From the NCBI RefSeq assembly GCF_030440535.1, contig NZ_CP047117.1:682001-746000 (forward strand): a stretch of DNA of 64,000 bases. Reading direction: 5' to 3'. Below are positions 35,605 through 44,289 of this stretch, in pieces; positions within the stretch are counted from its first letter, which is position 1; every line of letters begins with the position of its first letter. The notes under the pieces are model-generated. The model was not told the DNA's origin, made no database searches, and worked only from the letters and a program-made list of their open reading frames with translations. The DNA is from Corynebacterium capitovis DSM 44611. GTDB taxonomy: Bacteria; Actinomycetota; Actinomycetes; Mycobacteriales; Mycobacteriaceae. Made by a program: the position numbers and the translations under genes.

Positions 35605-37212
35605 CTAAAGCTCGAAGTGCATCGGCGCGCCGGGGCCGAGGGGGATGCCCGCGTAGTACCAGATGAGGAAGAAGATAAACCAGCCGGTGACCATCGCCAG
35701 AGAGTAGGGCAGTGCCAGCGACATAAGGGTGCCCACGCCTGCCTTCTTGTAGTAGCGCTGCAGGAAGGTGAGCGCCAGCGCGAAGTAGGGCGACATCGGG
35801 GTGATGATGTTGGTGGGGGAGTCGCCGATGCGGAAGAGCATCTGCGTAACCTCGGGGGAGACGCCGACGAACATCATCATCGGGATTACCACCGGCGCCA
35901 TAAGTGCCCACTGCGCGGAGCCCGAGGTGAGCAGCAGGTTGATCACCGCGACCATGAGCACGAAACCCGCGAAGAGCACCACGACGGGCAGGTCCCAGCG
36001 CTGCAACAGCTCCGCGCCGCGGATCGCGGTCCACGAGCCCAGGTTGGACCACTGGAACCAGGCGAGGAACTGGGAGACCGCGAAGAAGAGCACGAGCATC
36101 GGTAACAGCGATTTCAGGCCGGTGGCCATCATGTCGGGGATGTCCGCGCTGGAGCTGATCGTTCCCGCGACCAGGCCGTAGGTCAGGCCGCAGAGGAAGA
36201 AACCGAGGGCGATCGGCACCGCGATCGCGGTGATCAGCGGCGACTCCAGGAAGCTCTCCTCCTGGCTGGCCAGCGGAGAGCCCGGCACGAGCAACAGGAG
36301 GAAGAACACTGCCACAAAGGCCAGCAGGGCCAGGCCCGCGGCCTTGAGGGCCTTGGACTCGGTGGGGGAGAGCTCGAGGTCCTCCTCGTTGGCGTCATCC
36401 GGGGAGTCGCCCGCGGTGGCGTTGGCGAAGGAGAGCTCGTGCTCCTCGATGTCATCGTGGTCGATGAGCTGGCACGCCTTCTTGTCCACGAATATCTCCG
36501 TCACCGCGGTGATGATCAGCGAGAGCACGACCGCCGAGGGGATGACAAAGAAGATGTTCGCCAGCGGGGACACCGTGTACTCGGGGTCCACGATGTGCGC
36601 CGCCGAGGTGGAGATGCCCGCCAGCAGCAGGTCCGTGATGTTCAAAATGAGCGAGGCGTTGAAGCCGGCGGAGCTGGCTGCGAAGGCCACCATCGCGCCG
36701 ACGATCGGGGAGCGGCCCACCGCAAAGAACGCCATCGCACCCAGCGGGATGATGATGACGTAGATGGCGTCGGAGGCCACCGAGCCGGTCACGCCCGCGA
36801 GCGCCACCATAAAGGTGAGCATCTTCGGGCCAACCTTGTTCACCATCGCCCGGATCATCGCGGAGAGCAGGCCCGTCTGCTCGGCGACGGCTACGCCCAG
36901 CATCACCGAGAGGATCACGCCCAGCGGCGGGAAGGTGATGAAGTTGTTCACGGCCTCCGTGACCATCTTCGAGATGTTCTCCGCGGTCAGCAGCGACTCC
37001 ACGTGTACCGTCTCGCCCGAACCGGGGTCCTGCGCGGACATACCGATGCGCGCGCCGACCCACGACGTCACCGCGACCACACCGGAGAGGATGACAAAGA
37101 GCCAGAAGGGGTCCGGCAGCTTGTTGCCGATCTTCTCCACGGTGCCGAGGAAACCCGCGGGCTCCTTCGGCTGCTTCGCGTCGTTTTCTTTCGGGGACGT
37201 AGATCCTGCCAT
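35605..37212 (-). CDS. AbgT family transporter
   Basis: This 535-residue integral membrane protein has about 11-13 predicted helices, beginning LPDPFWLFVILSGVVAVTSW after a polar N terminus of about 30 residues. The AbgT signature region includes PPLGVILSVMLGVAVAEQTGL and GSVASDAIYVIIIPLGAMAFFA, with DSPTNIITPMSPYFALALTFLQRY near the C terminus. Members take up p-aminobenzoyl-glutamate (folate breakdown product) or export sulfonamides; sequence does not choose. An acidic cytosolic loop of about 60 residues lies near 240-300. It is divergent from the DUF4230 gene across about 210 nt. Confidence 0.9.
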   Translation of the reverse strand: MAGSTSPKENDAKQPKEPAGFLGTVEKIGNKLPDPFWLFVILSGVVAVTSWVGARIGMSAQDPGSGETVHVESLLTAENISKMVTEAVNNFITFPPLGVILSVMLGVAVAEQTGLLSAMIRAMVNKVGPKMLTFMVALAGVTGSVASDAIYVIIIPLGAMAFFAVGRSPIVGAMVAFAASSAGFNASLILNITDLLLAGISTSAAHIVDPEYTVSPLANIFFVIPSAVVLSLIITAVTEIFVDKKACQLIDHDDIEEHELSFANATAGDSPDDANEEDLELSPTESKALKAAGLALLAFVAVFFLLLLVPGSPLASQEESFLESPLITAIAVPIALGFFLCGLTYGLVAGTISSSADIPDMMATGLKSLLPMLVLFFAVSQFLAWFQWSNLGSWTAIRGAELLQRWDLPVVVLFAGFVLMVAVINLLLTSGSAQWALMAPVVIPMMMFVGVSPEVTQMLFRIGDSPTNIITPMSPYFALALTFLQRYYKKAGVGTLMSLALPYSLAMVTGWFIFFLIWYYAGIPLGPGAPMHFEL

Positions 37213-37421
37213 GGGTGTGCTTCTTGGTCGGGGGCAACGGGCGGGCGCGCCAATGGCGAGCGTTTGTTGCCCTCCACACTAAATGCCCGCAGCCCGTAAG
37301 TGTGACACAGGGCTCCTTCTGGGGGTCGCGGCCCAGACAGCGTAAGTGAAAGCGTAGTGCCGCCTGCTGATAATCTGTGAGATCCCGTACTCTCCCCGAA
37401 ACAAAAAACCTAGGAGACCGC

Positions 37422-38054
37422 ATGACCCCCGCCCGCCCCGGACGAATCCTCCGTTACGTCCTTGCGCTCCTCGCCCTCGCGGCAGTGCTCATCGCTGCGC
37501 TCTTCGTTGTCCGGCCGACGCTGTTCGGGATGGGCAAGACCTCCATGACCTCGGAGAGCCTCGGGGCCGCCTTCAACGAGATCGCCGAGCTGAGCACGGA
37601 GGAGTACGCCTACTCCCGTGTGGGCAGCTTCGACCAGCGGGGTTTCCAGATCGCCGGGCGCACCGTCCCCTTCACGGGGCGCAACTTCCTGGTCACCTAT
37701 GACGGGACCGTCAAGGCCGGCATCCGCAACGCAGAGCTCATCGAGGTCCGGCTGGACGACACCGTCCGGACCCTCAGCATCACGACCCCGCACGCGGAGG
37801 TGCTCAGCTCGACCATCTCCCCGGAGAGCATCAACGTCTACGACCAGTCGATGAACCCCCTTAATCAGGTCCGCGTCCAGGATGTCTCCGCTTTCCTCGC
37901 CGAGCAGGAGCGCAACGCGGAGAACACCGCCGTGGAGCAGGGCCTGCTCGAGCGCGCCGACCGGCGCGTCGAGGAGCTACTGCGCAACCACGGCGAGGCG
38001 CTCACCGAGGGCACCGCGATGGAGGACTACGCAGTGGAGGTGAATTGGAGGTAG
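37422..38054 (+). CDS. DUF4230 membrane-anchored protein
   Basis: This 210-residue protein has one N-terminal membrane helix (ILRYVLALLALAAVLIAALFVV, residues about 8-29) and an extracytoplasmic domain. AELSTEEYAYSRVGSF and FLVTYDGTVKAGIRNAEL match DUF4230, a family without known function. TAGGAGA lies 6 nt before the ATG and decides the start over upstream codons. TGATAATCT near 37369-37377 is a likely -10. The next gene is 46 nt downstream with its own leaderless-type promoter. Confidence 0.85.
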   Translation: MTPARPGRILRYVLALLALAAVLIAALFVVRPTLFGMGKTSMTSESLGAAFNEIAELSTEEYAYSRVGSFDQRGFQIAGRTVPFTGRNFLVTYDGTVKAGIRNAELIEVRLDDTVRTLSITTPHAEVLSSTISPESINVYDQSMNPLNQVRVQDVSAFLAEQERNAENTAVEQGLLERADRRVEELLRNHGEALTEGTAMEDYAVEVNWR

Positions 38055-38100
38055 GTCCGGCGGGGCGTCGATAAGCGCGGCGCTGGGTACACTCGCGGCG

Positions 38101-39057
38101 GTGGACATGATCGAGATGACGCCGGCCATCGAGACGACCTACCGGGTCCTGGAACTCATTGGCGTGTTCCTGACCAGCCTCGTCGCGGGCACCATCGCCC
38201 GGAAGATGAACTTCGACATCGTCGGCTTCCTGCTCCTGGCCATCATCTCCTCGCTGGCGGGCGGGGCGGTGCGCGACGTGCTCATCGACACCGGAAAAGT
38301 CGCCGCCCTCGTCTACCCGGAGTACATCTGGGTGGCCATAGCGGGGGCGGCCACCGCCTTCCTCACCCGATTGCACGGCTTCACCTGGACGATGTTCCAA
38401 TACCACGCCGACATGGTCACCATCGGGGTGTGGGCCGTGACCGGCTCGACGAAGGCGCTGCTCGAGGGCGTGTCCTCGCTGGGCTGCGTGCTCATGGCGC
38501 TGGTCACCGCCACCGGCGGCAGCGTCATCCGCGACATAATGATCGGGCGCATCCCCGCCTTGTTGAAAAACCAGCAGATGATGGCCATCCCTGCCGTCAT
38601 TGCGGGCTCTCTCAACGTCGTGCTCTACCGCCTCGGCCACCACGAGCTGGGCATGGTGCTCACCCCGATCCTGGCTTTCGTCATTTCCGCCCTCGTCTAC
38701 TGGACGGGCTGCTACATCCCCGCCCGGCAGGACTTCGCGCCGATCAACGACCTCGCGTGGAAGCTGCGCCAGTCCTTCAGCGGCGTCGAGGAGTCCGCAC
38801 GCTCCGCCGCCCGTTCGATCGAGCCCGCCACGATGCGTCAGTGGCGTCACGGGAAGATGGAGGAGATCGAGGCGGAGGAGCAGCGCGAACTGGGCACCGA
38901 CAACGCCGGTGAGCCCACCAAGGAAGAGGTGAAGAAGCAGGTGGGCGACAACCCCTCGCGCGAGGAGTTCATCGACGTACTCTACAACGCCTACCTCGAC
39001 GCCGGCGAGAGCAACGGTTCAAGCGGCTGGCGGGGTCTGCGCCGCCGCAGGCGATAG
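38101..39057 (+). CDS. TRIC-type channel / UPF0126 membrane protein
   Basis: This 318-residue protein has seven predicted helices in two repeats, each with the UPF0126 glycine signature (SSLAGGAVRDVLI and ATGGSVIRDIMIGRIPALL). Bacterial TRIC homologues are monovalent cation channels. A charged, cytosolic C-terminal extension of about 100 residues (EEIEAEEQRELG, then RGLRRRRR) is not in the core family. TACACT (38088-38093) precedes the GTG start by 7 nt. Confidence 0.85.
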   Translation: MDMIEMTPAIETTYRVLELIGVFLTSLVAGTIARKMNFDIVGFLLLAIISSLAGGAVRDVLIDTGKVAALVYPEYIWVAIAGAATAFLTRLHGFTWTMFQYHADMVTIGVWAVTGSTKALLEGVSSLGCVLMALVTATGGSVIRDIMIGRIPALLKNQQMMAIPAVIAGSLNVVLYRLGHHELGMVLTPILAFVISALVYWTGCYIPARQDFAPINDLAWKLRQSFSGVEESARSAARSIEPATMRQWRHGKMEEIEAEEQRELGTDNAGEPTKEEVKKQVGDNPSREEFIDVLYNAYLDAGESNGSSGWRGLRRRRR

Positions 39058-39067
39058 CATCGGGCGC

Positions 39068-39898
39068 ATGGACCTTTCCGAGCACCTCGATTCGCTGCTT
39101 AACCCCTGGCCCGCCGACAACGTCTCCGCCGCGATCGTCGGCCCTGTTGAGGCGACCTACGGTGACGAGGCCCGCGTCTACGAACTCGCCAGCGTGACCA
39201 AGCTCCTGTCAGCCTACGCGATCTTCCTCGCGGCTGAGGAGGGGGCATTTTCGCTTGACGACGCCCTCGGCCCCGCCGGTTCTACCATCCGCCACCTGCT
39301 CTCCCACGCCAGCGGCGTCGGCTTTGACACCCCCGAGCCCCAGAAGGCGGTGGGGGAGCGGCGCATCTACTCCTCCGCTGGCTACGAGATACTCGCGCAG
39401 CACCTGGAGCGGGAGACCGGCATCGCGTTTGCCGACTACGCCCAGGAAGGCGTCTTCGCCCCCCTCGGGATGGGCACCGCGGAGATCTACGGCTCGGCCG
39501 GTCACGGCGGGAGAGCGTCGCTAAGCGATATGCGCGCTTTCGCGGCCGAGCTGCTCCACCCGACGCTAATTGATGAGGCGACGCTGCGCGAGGCGTTCAC
39601 AAACCAGTTCGGCGACCTGCGCGGCATCGTCCCTGGCTACGGCATGCAAAAACCCTGCCCGTGGGGTCTCGGCTTTGAAATCAAGGGGGCGAAGGAGCCG
39701 CATTGGACCGGGCGTAACATGCCCGCCGACGTAGTCGGGCACTTCGGCATGGCGGGGACCTACCTATGGGTGGTGCCCGCCTGGTCTAAGTCGCCGCACG
39801 CGGGAACCGCCTGCGCCGTGCTGACGGACCGGCAATTCGGGGACTGGGCCAAGCCACTGTGGTGTGAGACAAATTCGGAGTTGTTCGCGGTTTTGTAG
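39068..39898 (+). CDS. Serine hydrolase, beta-lactamase (class C-like) family
   Basis: This 276-residue protein has no signal peptide. The catalytic SxxK is in ELASVTKLLSAYAIFLAAEEG (about residue 46). IYSSAGYEILAQHLERETG holds the YSSAGY (YxN-like) element, and WGLGFEIKG follows. HFGMAGTYLWV provides the HxG-like motif. Cytosolic location and modest length point to an esterase or DD-peptidase-like hydrolase rather than antibiotic resistance. TAGCAT (39055-39060) lies 7 nt upstream of the ATG. Confidence 0.83.
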   Translation: MDLSEHLDSLLNPWPADNVSAAIVGPVEATYGDEARVYELASVTKLLSAYAIFLAAEEGAFSLDDALGPAGSTIRHLLSHASGVGFDTPEPQKAVGERRIYSSAGYEILAQHLERETGIAFADYAQEGVFAPLGMGTAEIYGSAGHGGRASLSDMRAFAAELLHPTLIDEATLREAFTNQFGDLRGIVPGYGMQKPCPWGLGFEIKGAKEPHWTGRNMPADVVGHFGMAGTYLWVVPAWSKSPHAGTACAVLTDRQFGDWAKPLWCETNSELFAVL

Positions 39899-39925
39899 AG
39901 GGGCCGTGAAGTAGCATCAGGGCCC

Positions 39926-41371
39926 ATGACAACGTTTCCCGCCGCGGGGCAGAAATTGCCGTCCCGCCAGGTGTGGCCACTGATGTTGGCCCTGCTCACC
40001 GCCGTTTTCGCCTTCCAGCTCAACGCCTCCATGCTGGCACCGGCGCTGGCCACGATGGAAGGAGCCCTGGGCGCGACCACCGCGCAAATCGGGCTAACCC
40101 AGACGGCGTTTTTCACGGCGGCCGCGCTGTTTTCCCTGTTCATGCCCCGCTGGGGTGACCTCATCGGGCGACGCAAGGTTCTGACCGGAATGATGATCAT
40201 CACCGTCGTTGGGTCGGTGGTCGCAGCACTGGCGCCCAACGTGGCGGTGCTCTTCATCGGCCGCGTGATTCAGGGCGTGTCGGGGCCGACGGTGGCGCTG
40301 ACGTCGGTCATGCTGCGCCAGGCGGTGCGGGAGGAGAAGCAGTTCGCGCTGCTCATTGGGGTGCTGACGTCGGTAAACGGCGGCATCGCGGGCGTTGACG
40401 CGCTCCTCGGCGGCTGGCTCACCGCGACCTTCGGCTTCCGCTCCCTGTTTTGGGTCATCGGCGCGATGGCTCTCGCTGCCGCGGTCGCCGTGCGCTTCGG
40501 CCTGCGCGAGACGAAGTCCGACGAGACCCAGCCGATGGACTGGAAGGGCGTGGTCCCGCTCGTCGTGGCGGTGGGGGCGATCCTCACCGCGCTCAACGAG
40601 GCCGGTGCTCTCGCAGCGGCGAACTGGTTCCTCGTCGCCGTGCTGCTTGTTGTCGGCGCGGCGGCACTGGTGGTTTTCTGGCGCGTGGAAAAGGCCAACG
40701 CTCACCCACTGGTATCCACCGAGCTGATGAGCCAGCGCCGCACGTGGGCGCTGCTGGCCACCACGACGCTTACCATGACCGGTATCTTCGCGGTCATGAA
40801 CGGGCTGGTTCCCAACCTCGCGCAGGACCCAGTCAACGGCCCCGGCCTGTCCGCCGGCGTCGTGGCCTGGTGGACGCTGACTCCCTACGCCATCGCCGGC
40901 CTCATCTTCGGGCCGGTCTCCGGCGTCATCGCGGGGCGCATTGGGTATAAGGCCATGCTGCAGATCGGCATCGCCGGCGCGATCGCATCAGTCCTCTTCG
41001 GGCTGTACGTTGCAGCTCACCCGACGCCCCCGCTCCTGCTGGCGTTGTCGATTGCTGCGGGTGTGACCTACGCCGGCATCGCCAACATCATGCTCGGCTC
41101 GCTCGGCGTGGTGCTGGCTCCGAAGAGCAATCAGGGCTACCTGCCGGGCATGAACGCCGGCGCCTTCAACCTGGGTGCGGGGATTTCCTTCACTGTCATT
41201 TTCGCCGCGGCAACCACCTTTGCCGGTTCCGGCGGCGGGTACCACGCGGGGATGGTCGCCGGAGCGGTCCTGCTCGCCGGCGCCCTGGCCACTTCGTTCC
41301 TCATCCCACGCCCCGAGACCATCCCGGACACGATCGCCGCCGAGGACGCCGCGGCTAGGGCGGCGCGCTAA
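39926..41371 (+). CDS. MFS transporter, probable uridine permease (UriT-like)
   Basis: This 481-residue major facilitator has 14 or so helices. The MFS motif A-like MPRWGDLIGRRKVLTGMMI lies between helices 2 and 3. Right after it, 3 nt away, is a nucleoside hydrolase gene, an arrangement like uriT-uriH of the C. glutamicum uridine operon, so nucleoside import is the best guess. The uriR regulator and rbsK1 kinase of that operon are not adjacent here. TAGCAT (39912-39917) lies 8 nt before the ATG. Drug/H+ antiport is the alternative. Confidence 0.82.
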   Translation: MTTFPAAGQKLPSRQVWPLMLALLTAVFAFQLNASMLAPALATMEGALGATTAQIGLTQTAFFTAAALFSLFMPRWGDLIGRRKVLTGMMIITVVGSVVAALAPNVAVLFIGRVIQGVSGPTVALTSVMLRQAVREEKQFALLIGVLTSVNGGIAGVDALLGGWLTATFGFRSLFWVIGAMALAAAVAVRFGLRETKSDETQPMDWKGVVPLVVAVGAILTALNEAGALAAANWFLVAVLLVVGAAALVVFWRVEKANAHPLVSTELMSQRRTWALLATTTLTMTGIFAVMNGLVPNLAQDPVNGPGLSAGVVAWWTLTPYAIAGLIFGPVSGVIAGRIGYKAMLQIGIAGAIASVLFGLYVAAHPTPPLLLALSIAAGVTYAGIANIMLGSLGVVLAPKSNQGYLPGMNAGAFNLGAGISFTVIFAAATTFAGSGGGYHAGMVAGAVLLAGALATSFLIPRPETIPDTIAAEDAAARAAR

Positions 41372-41374
41372 ACC

Positions 41375-42325
41375 GTGCACAAGATTATCCTTGACTGCGA
41401 CCCAGGCCACGACGACGCCGTGGCCATCCTCCTCGCCGCCGGCAACCCCTCCATTGAACTGTTGGGCGTGACCACCGTGGGTGGGAACCACACCCTGGAC
41501 AAGGTCACGCACAACGCCCGCCAGGTGCTCACCATCGCAGGGCTTGACGACGTCCCGCTGCGCGCCGGGGCAACCCGCCCGCTGCTGCGGCCGGTGGTCA
41601 CCGCCGAGTCCATCCACGGGGACTCCGGCATGGAGGTGCACGGCTTCGACCTCCCGGACCCGCGGGTCGAGGTGGGAGAGGGCCACGCGGTGGACTTCAT
41701 CATCGAGACCGTCATGTCCCGCGAACCCGGCGAGGTCACGCTGGTACCAACCGGGCCGCTGACCAACATCGCCCTGGCTGCCCGCCTCGAACCGCGCATC
41801 GTCGAACGCGTCCGCGAGGTCGTCCTCATGGGCGGCGCCTACGGCACCGGCAACTGGTCGGCCTCGGCGGAGTTCAACATCACCGTGGACCCGGAGGCCG
41901 CGCAGATCGTCTTCCGGGAGGACTGGCCGGTGACCATGGTCGGCCTCGACCTGACTCACCAAGCCCTGGCGACCCCCGAGGTGGAGGCGCGCTTCGTGGC
42001 GCTGGGCACCGAGGTGGGGGATTTTGTTGTCGCCCTGTTCGGGGCCTTCCGCCAGAACTACCGCGACGCGCAGGGGTTCACCGACCCGCCCGTGCACGAC
42101 CCGTGCGCCGTCGCCTACCTCATCGACCCCGCGGTGGTCCAGACCGTGAGGGTACCTGTAGACGTCGAGATTCACGGCGGGCTGACCACCGGCCGGACGG
42201 TGGCGGACTTCCGGGCGCCCGCGCCCGCTGGTTGCCATACGCAGGTCGCGACAAAGCTCGACGCCCCGCGGTTCTGGGATCTCGTCGCCGACGCCGCGGC
42301 CACGCTGGGGGTTGCCCGCGGGTGA
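41375..42325 (+). CDS. uriH: Inosine-uridine preferring nucleoside hydrolase
   Basis: This 316-residue nucleoside hydrolase has the diagnostic calcium-binding N terminus IILDCDPGHDDAVAILLA, then LLGVTTVGGNHTLDKVTHNA, the VLMGGAYGTGNWS region and HDPCAVAYLIDP near residue 244. It cleaves the N-glycosidic bond of ribonucleosides to base and ribose. The GTG start follows the transporter stop by 3 nt, so import and cleavage are coupled. The symbol is taken from the C. glutamicum equivalent; purine versus uridine preference is inferred. Confidence 0.88.
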   Translation: MHKIILDCDPGHDDAVAILLAAGNPSIELLGVTTVGGNHTLDKVTHNARQVLTIAGLDDVPLRAGATRPLLRPVVTAESIHGDSGMEVHGFDLPDPRVEVGEGHAVDFIIETVMSREPGEVTLVPTGPLTNIALAARLEPRIVERVREVVLMGGAYGTGNWSASAEFNITVDPEAAQIVFREDWPVTMVGLDLTHQALATPEVEARFVALGTEVGDFVVALFGAFRQNYRDAQGFTDPPVHDPCAVAYLIDPAVVQTVRVPVDVEIHGGLTTGRTVADFRAPAPAGCHTQVATKLDAPRFWDLVADAAATLGVARG

Positions 42326-42421
42326 GCCTTTAACCCCGGAGGGTGGCCGTGCCGCTCGTTCCGGAGGGGATTGTCCGAGGTAATCGGGAGAGCGGGATGG
42401 TCAACCTCAACCTCCGCTTTA

Positions 42422-42438
42422 TTGAATGGGGGATTCAA
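42422..42438. promoter_or_regulatory. Inverted repeat TTGAAT-N5-ATTCAA
   Basis: A perfect 6-bp inverted repeat (42422-42427, 42433-42438) around GGGGG lies in the 256-nt gap between uriH and the next small gene. It is AT-rich in a GC-rich gap and could be an operator. Nothing else is recognisable in the gap. Confidence 0.4.
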
Positions 42439-42581
42439 GCGGTTGTTGAGGGTTGCCGCCGCGTGGTGACTCGCGCCACCATGTCTCCCAGAGGCCGTTG
42501 GGGAAGACGAACCTCGTCTCACCGCGTACGCCCGCTAGTCACGGGCGGACCGCGCGGTGCCGTCAGCTACGAAGGATCCCC

Positions 42582-42884
42582 ATGACCACAACACTTGCCG
42601 CCGCTACCCCCGCTCTCGTCGAGATTGACGGTATGCCCGTGCGCCTGCGGGGGGACGTCGAAAAGCTCATGCTCGATCTGCCGCAAGAGGAGCTGGACTA
42701 CTCGCTTTTCGACGTCTGGGAAACCGCCTGGTTCACCCGCTGGCACCGCAACCCCGACGGGACGATCGGCTGCCGGGAGCGCATTTACGCCCCCGCGGCA
42801 GACCTCGCCGCGTTCCGGAAAAACCTCGCCGAGCTCGCTGACCGCGCCGGGTTTGTGGCCGAGTGCACAACCCGCGCCGCGTGA
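42582..42884 (+). CDS. Small hypothetical protein
   Basis: This 100-residue soluble protein has GAAGGAT about 7 nt before the ATG. It has an acidic, Trp-containing middle (DYSLFDVWETAWFTRWHRNPDG) and a C-terminal helix (LAAFRKNLAELADRAGF). There is no signal peptide or recognised domain. The gene contains two copies of the iterated 10-mer in opposite orientation (42656-42665, 42705-42714). Codon use is like its neighbours, so it is probably real. The 167 nt to the ACP gene hold no further gene. Confidence 0.62.
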   Translation: MTTTLAAATPALVEIDGMPVRLRGDVEKLMLDLPQEELDYSLFDVWETAWFTRWHRNPDGTIGCRERIYAPAADLAAFRKNLAELADRAGFVAECTTRAA

Positions 42885-43051
42885 CGTAGCTATCGGCGCC
42901 ACGAAGCGGGCTCGGCGGGTAATGGTCAACACCACAGGTGGTCTTTCGTGGCCGGCTCTGCGCGGAGTCGTGTTAGCCCGCTGAGCCGCACCCTAGGAAA
43001 AGCAGATGGCCCCGTCTCCTGGACCCGGCAAAGTCGGTACTGTCGTACCCA

Positions 43052-43339
43052 CTATTTTCTCTCGCCGGGGAGTTTCGCAACCAAGTCTGCGGCGGTGGGG
43101 CTGCCGGCGTAGGAGGATTCCTCGGCGGGGATGCCGAACTCCTCCTCGGCGCGCACGGCGAGCTCGATGCGATCGAGGGATGTAATGCCGAGCTCATCGA
43201 GGGTCTTATCGGGTGTGACGGGAACGTCGGTGAAGCGCGAGATGAGCTCGATGAGGCGCTCCGTGTCCGACTGAGTGGCTGCGGGTCCTTCCGGTTTTGA
43301 GGTGAACGCGCCAAGGTCAAGTCGTTGCGAGAGCTCCAT
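43052..43339 (-). CDS. acpM: Acyl carrier protein
   Basis: This 95-residue acidic carrier protein has the phosphopantetheine site LGITSLDRIELAVRAEEEFG (attachment Ser in TSLDRIE, residue about 56). The first about 20 residues and the last few extend beyond the 77-residue minimal ACP, as in mycolate-producing actinobacteria. ATG 43339 is chosen: TATAAA (complement of 43347-43352) is 7 nt upstream. It could serve fatty-acid or mycolate synthesis. A homologous gene, acpM, lies upstream of aceE in C. glutamicum as I recall, matching this context. Confidence 0.88.
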   Translation of the reverse strand: MELSQRLDLGAFTSKPEGPAATQSDTERLIELISRFTDVPVTPDKTLDELGITSLDRIELAVRAEEEFGIPAEESSYAGSPTAADLVAKLPGERK

Positions 43340-43346
43340 GCGCTCG

Positions 43347-43356
43347 TTTATACACT
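43347..43356. promoter_or_regulatory. Overlapping divergent -10 boxes (ACP / hydrolase)
   Basis: TACACT (43351-43356) is 6 nt before the hydrolase ATG on the plus strand. TTTATA (43347-43352) reads TATAAA on the minus strand, 7 nt before the ACP ATG. The two hexamers share two bases within the 23-bp intergenic gap, so both transcripts would be leaderless and the promoters mutually exclusive. Confidence 0.6.
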
Positions 43357-43362
43357 TGGACC

Positions 43363-44289
43363 ATGACAATGCCGCGCAGACCGCACCCCACCGCGGGCCT
43401 GACCTTCGACCGCGAGGGTGACACCCGACACGACGGTTTGGATATCCACTGGTTCGAGCGTGGCCCCGAGGGCGCCGAGCTGACGGTGCTCTACCTGCAT
43501 GGCTTCAACATTTCGTCCCAGGAGTTTTACCTGCAGGTCGACGCGCTAGCCGAATTAGGCGTGCGGCAGCTGCTCGTCGACCTGCGCGGCCACGGCAAGA
43601 CCGGTGCGGTCCCGCCCCGCATGTGCCAGGTCGACGCCGCAGCCGACGATGTTTTCGCCGTGCTTCGCGACCGCGGGGTGACCGGCCCGCTAATCGTCGT
43701 GGGGCACTCACTGGGTGGGCCGGTCTCGCTCTCACTCATGCGCCGGCACGCCTCTGACCTGCACCTTGTCGGCAGCGTGCACATCTCTTCGGCCGTCGAG
43801 CCCTTTGCCGACCAGGGCATGCCCCACGTACTCGCCGGGTGGGTCGGCGCGCTTCTCGAGGACCTATACCGCTCCGCACCGCGCCTCACGCAACGGCTGC
43901 TGACGCTGGGGACGCGGGGGCTCGCCCCCGCTCTGGCGCTGGGGTTCTACTTCCGGCCGGTCCGCTACGCTGTGATCCGTTTCCATGCCGCAATGATCCG
44001 GCGCACGGCGCTTGACACCTACGCTGGGTACTTCGACGACCTGCTTTACCACTCGGAGCTCGCGGCGGGGCCCGTTTTGGCGACGATCCCGGGCTACATC
44101 CTCGTGGGCGACCGCGACGCCGTCTCCCCGGTGAGCCAGTCACGGCGCCTCCACGATATCTGGCCTCGCGCCTACCTCCAGGTCCTGCCCGAAAGCGGGC
44201 ACATGCCGCCTCTCGACGCCCCCGGGGCCGTCTCCACCGCCATCAAACGCCTGGTACTTTCGACGCCGTGTCGGGGGACCCAGAACTAA
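43363..44289 (+). CDS. Alpha/beta hydrolase
   Basis: This 308-residue alpha/beta-fold enzyme has the oxyanion region LYLHGFNISSQEFYLQ, the nucleophile elbow VGHSLGGPVS (Ser near residue 118), an acid in VGDRDAVSPVSQS and the catalytic His in PESGHMPPLDAP. It looks like a lysophospholipase or monoacylglycerol lipase type. Pairing with a divergent acyl carrier protein hints at lipid metabolism. No signal peptide is present. The start is set by the -10 box 6 nt upstream and agreement with the fold. Confidence 0.87.
   Translation: MTMPRRPHPTAGLTFDREGDTRHDGLDIHWFERGPEGAELTVLYLHGFNISSQEFYLQVDALAELGVRQLLVDLRGHGKTGAVPPRMCQVDAAADDVFAVLRDRGVTGPLIVVGHSLGGPVSLSLMRRHASDLHLVGSVHISSAVEPFADQGMPHVLAGWVGALLEDLYRSAPRLTQRLLTLGTRGLAPALALGFYFRPVRYAVIRFHAAMIRRTALDTYAGYFDDLLYHSELAAGPVLATIPGYILVGDRDAVSPVSQSRRLHDIWPRAYLQVLPESGHMPPLDAPGAVSTAIKRLVLSTPCRGTQN

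Noticed and set aside
42343-42585. Possible 80-residue gene upstream of the 100-residue protein
   Set aside because: No Shine-Dalgarno, Arg-rich shadow-like composition and an inverted repeat inside it. More likely intergenic.
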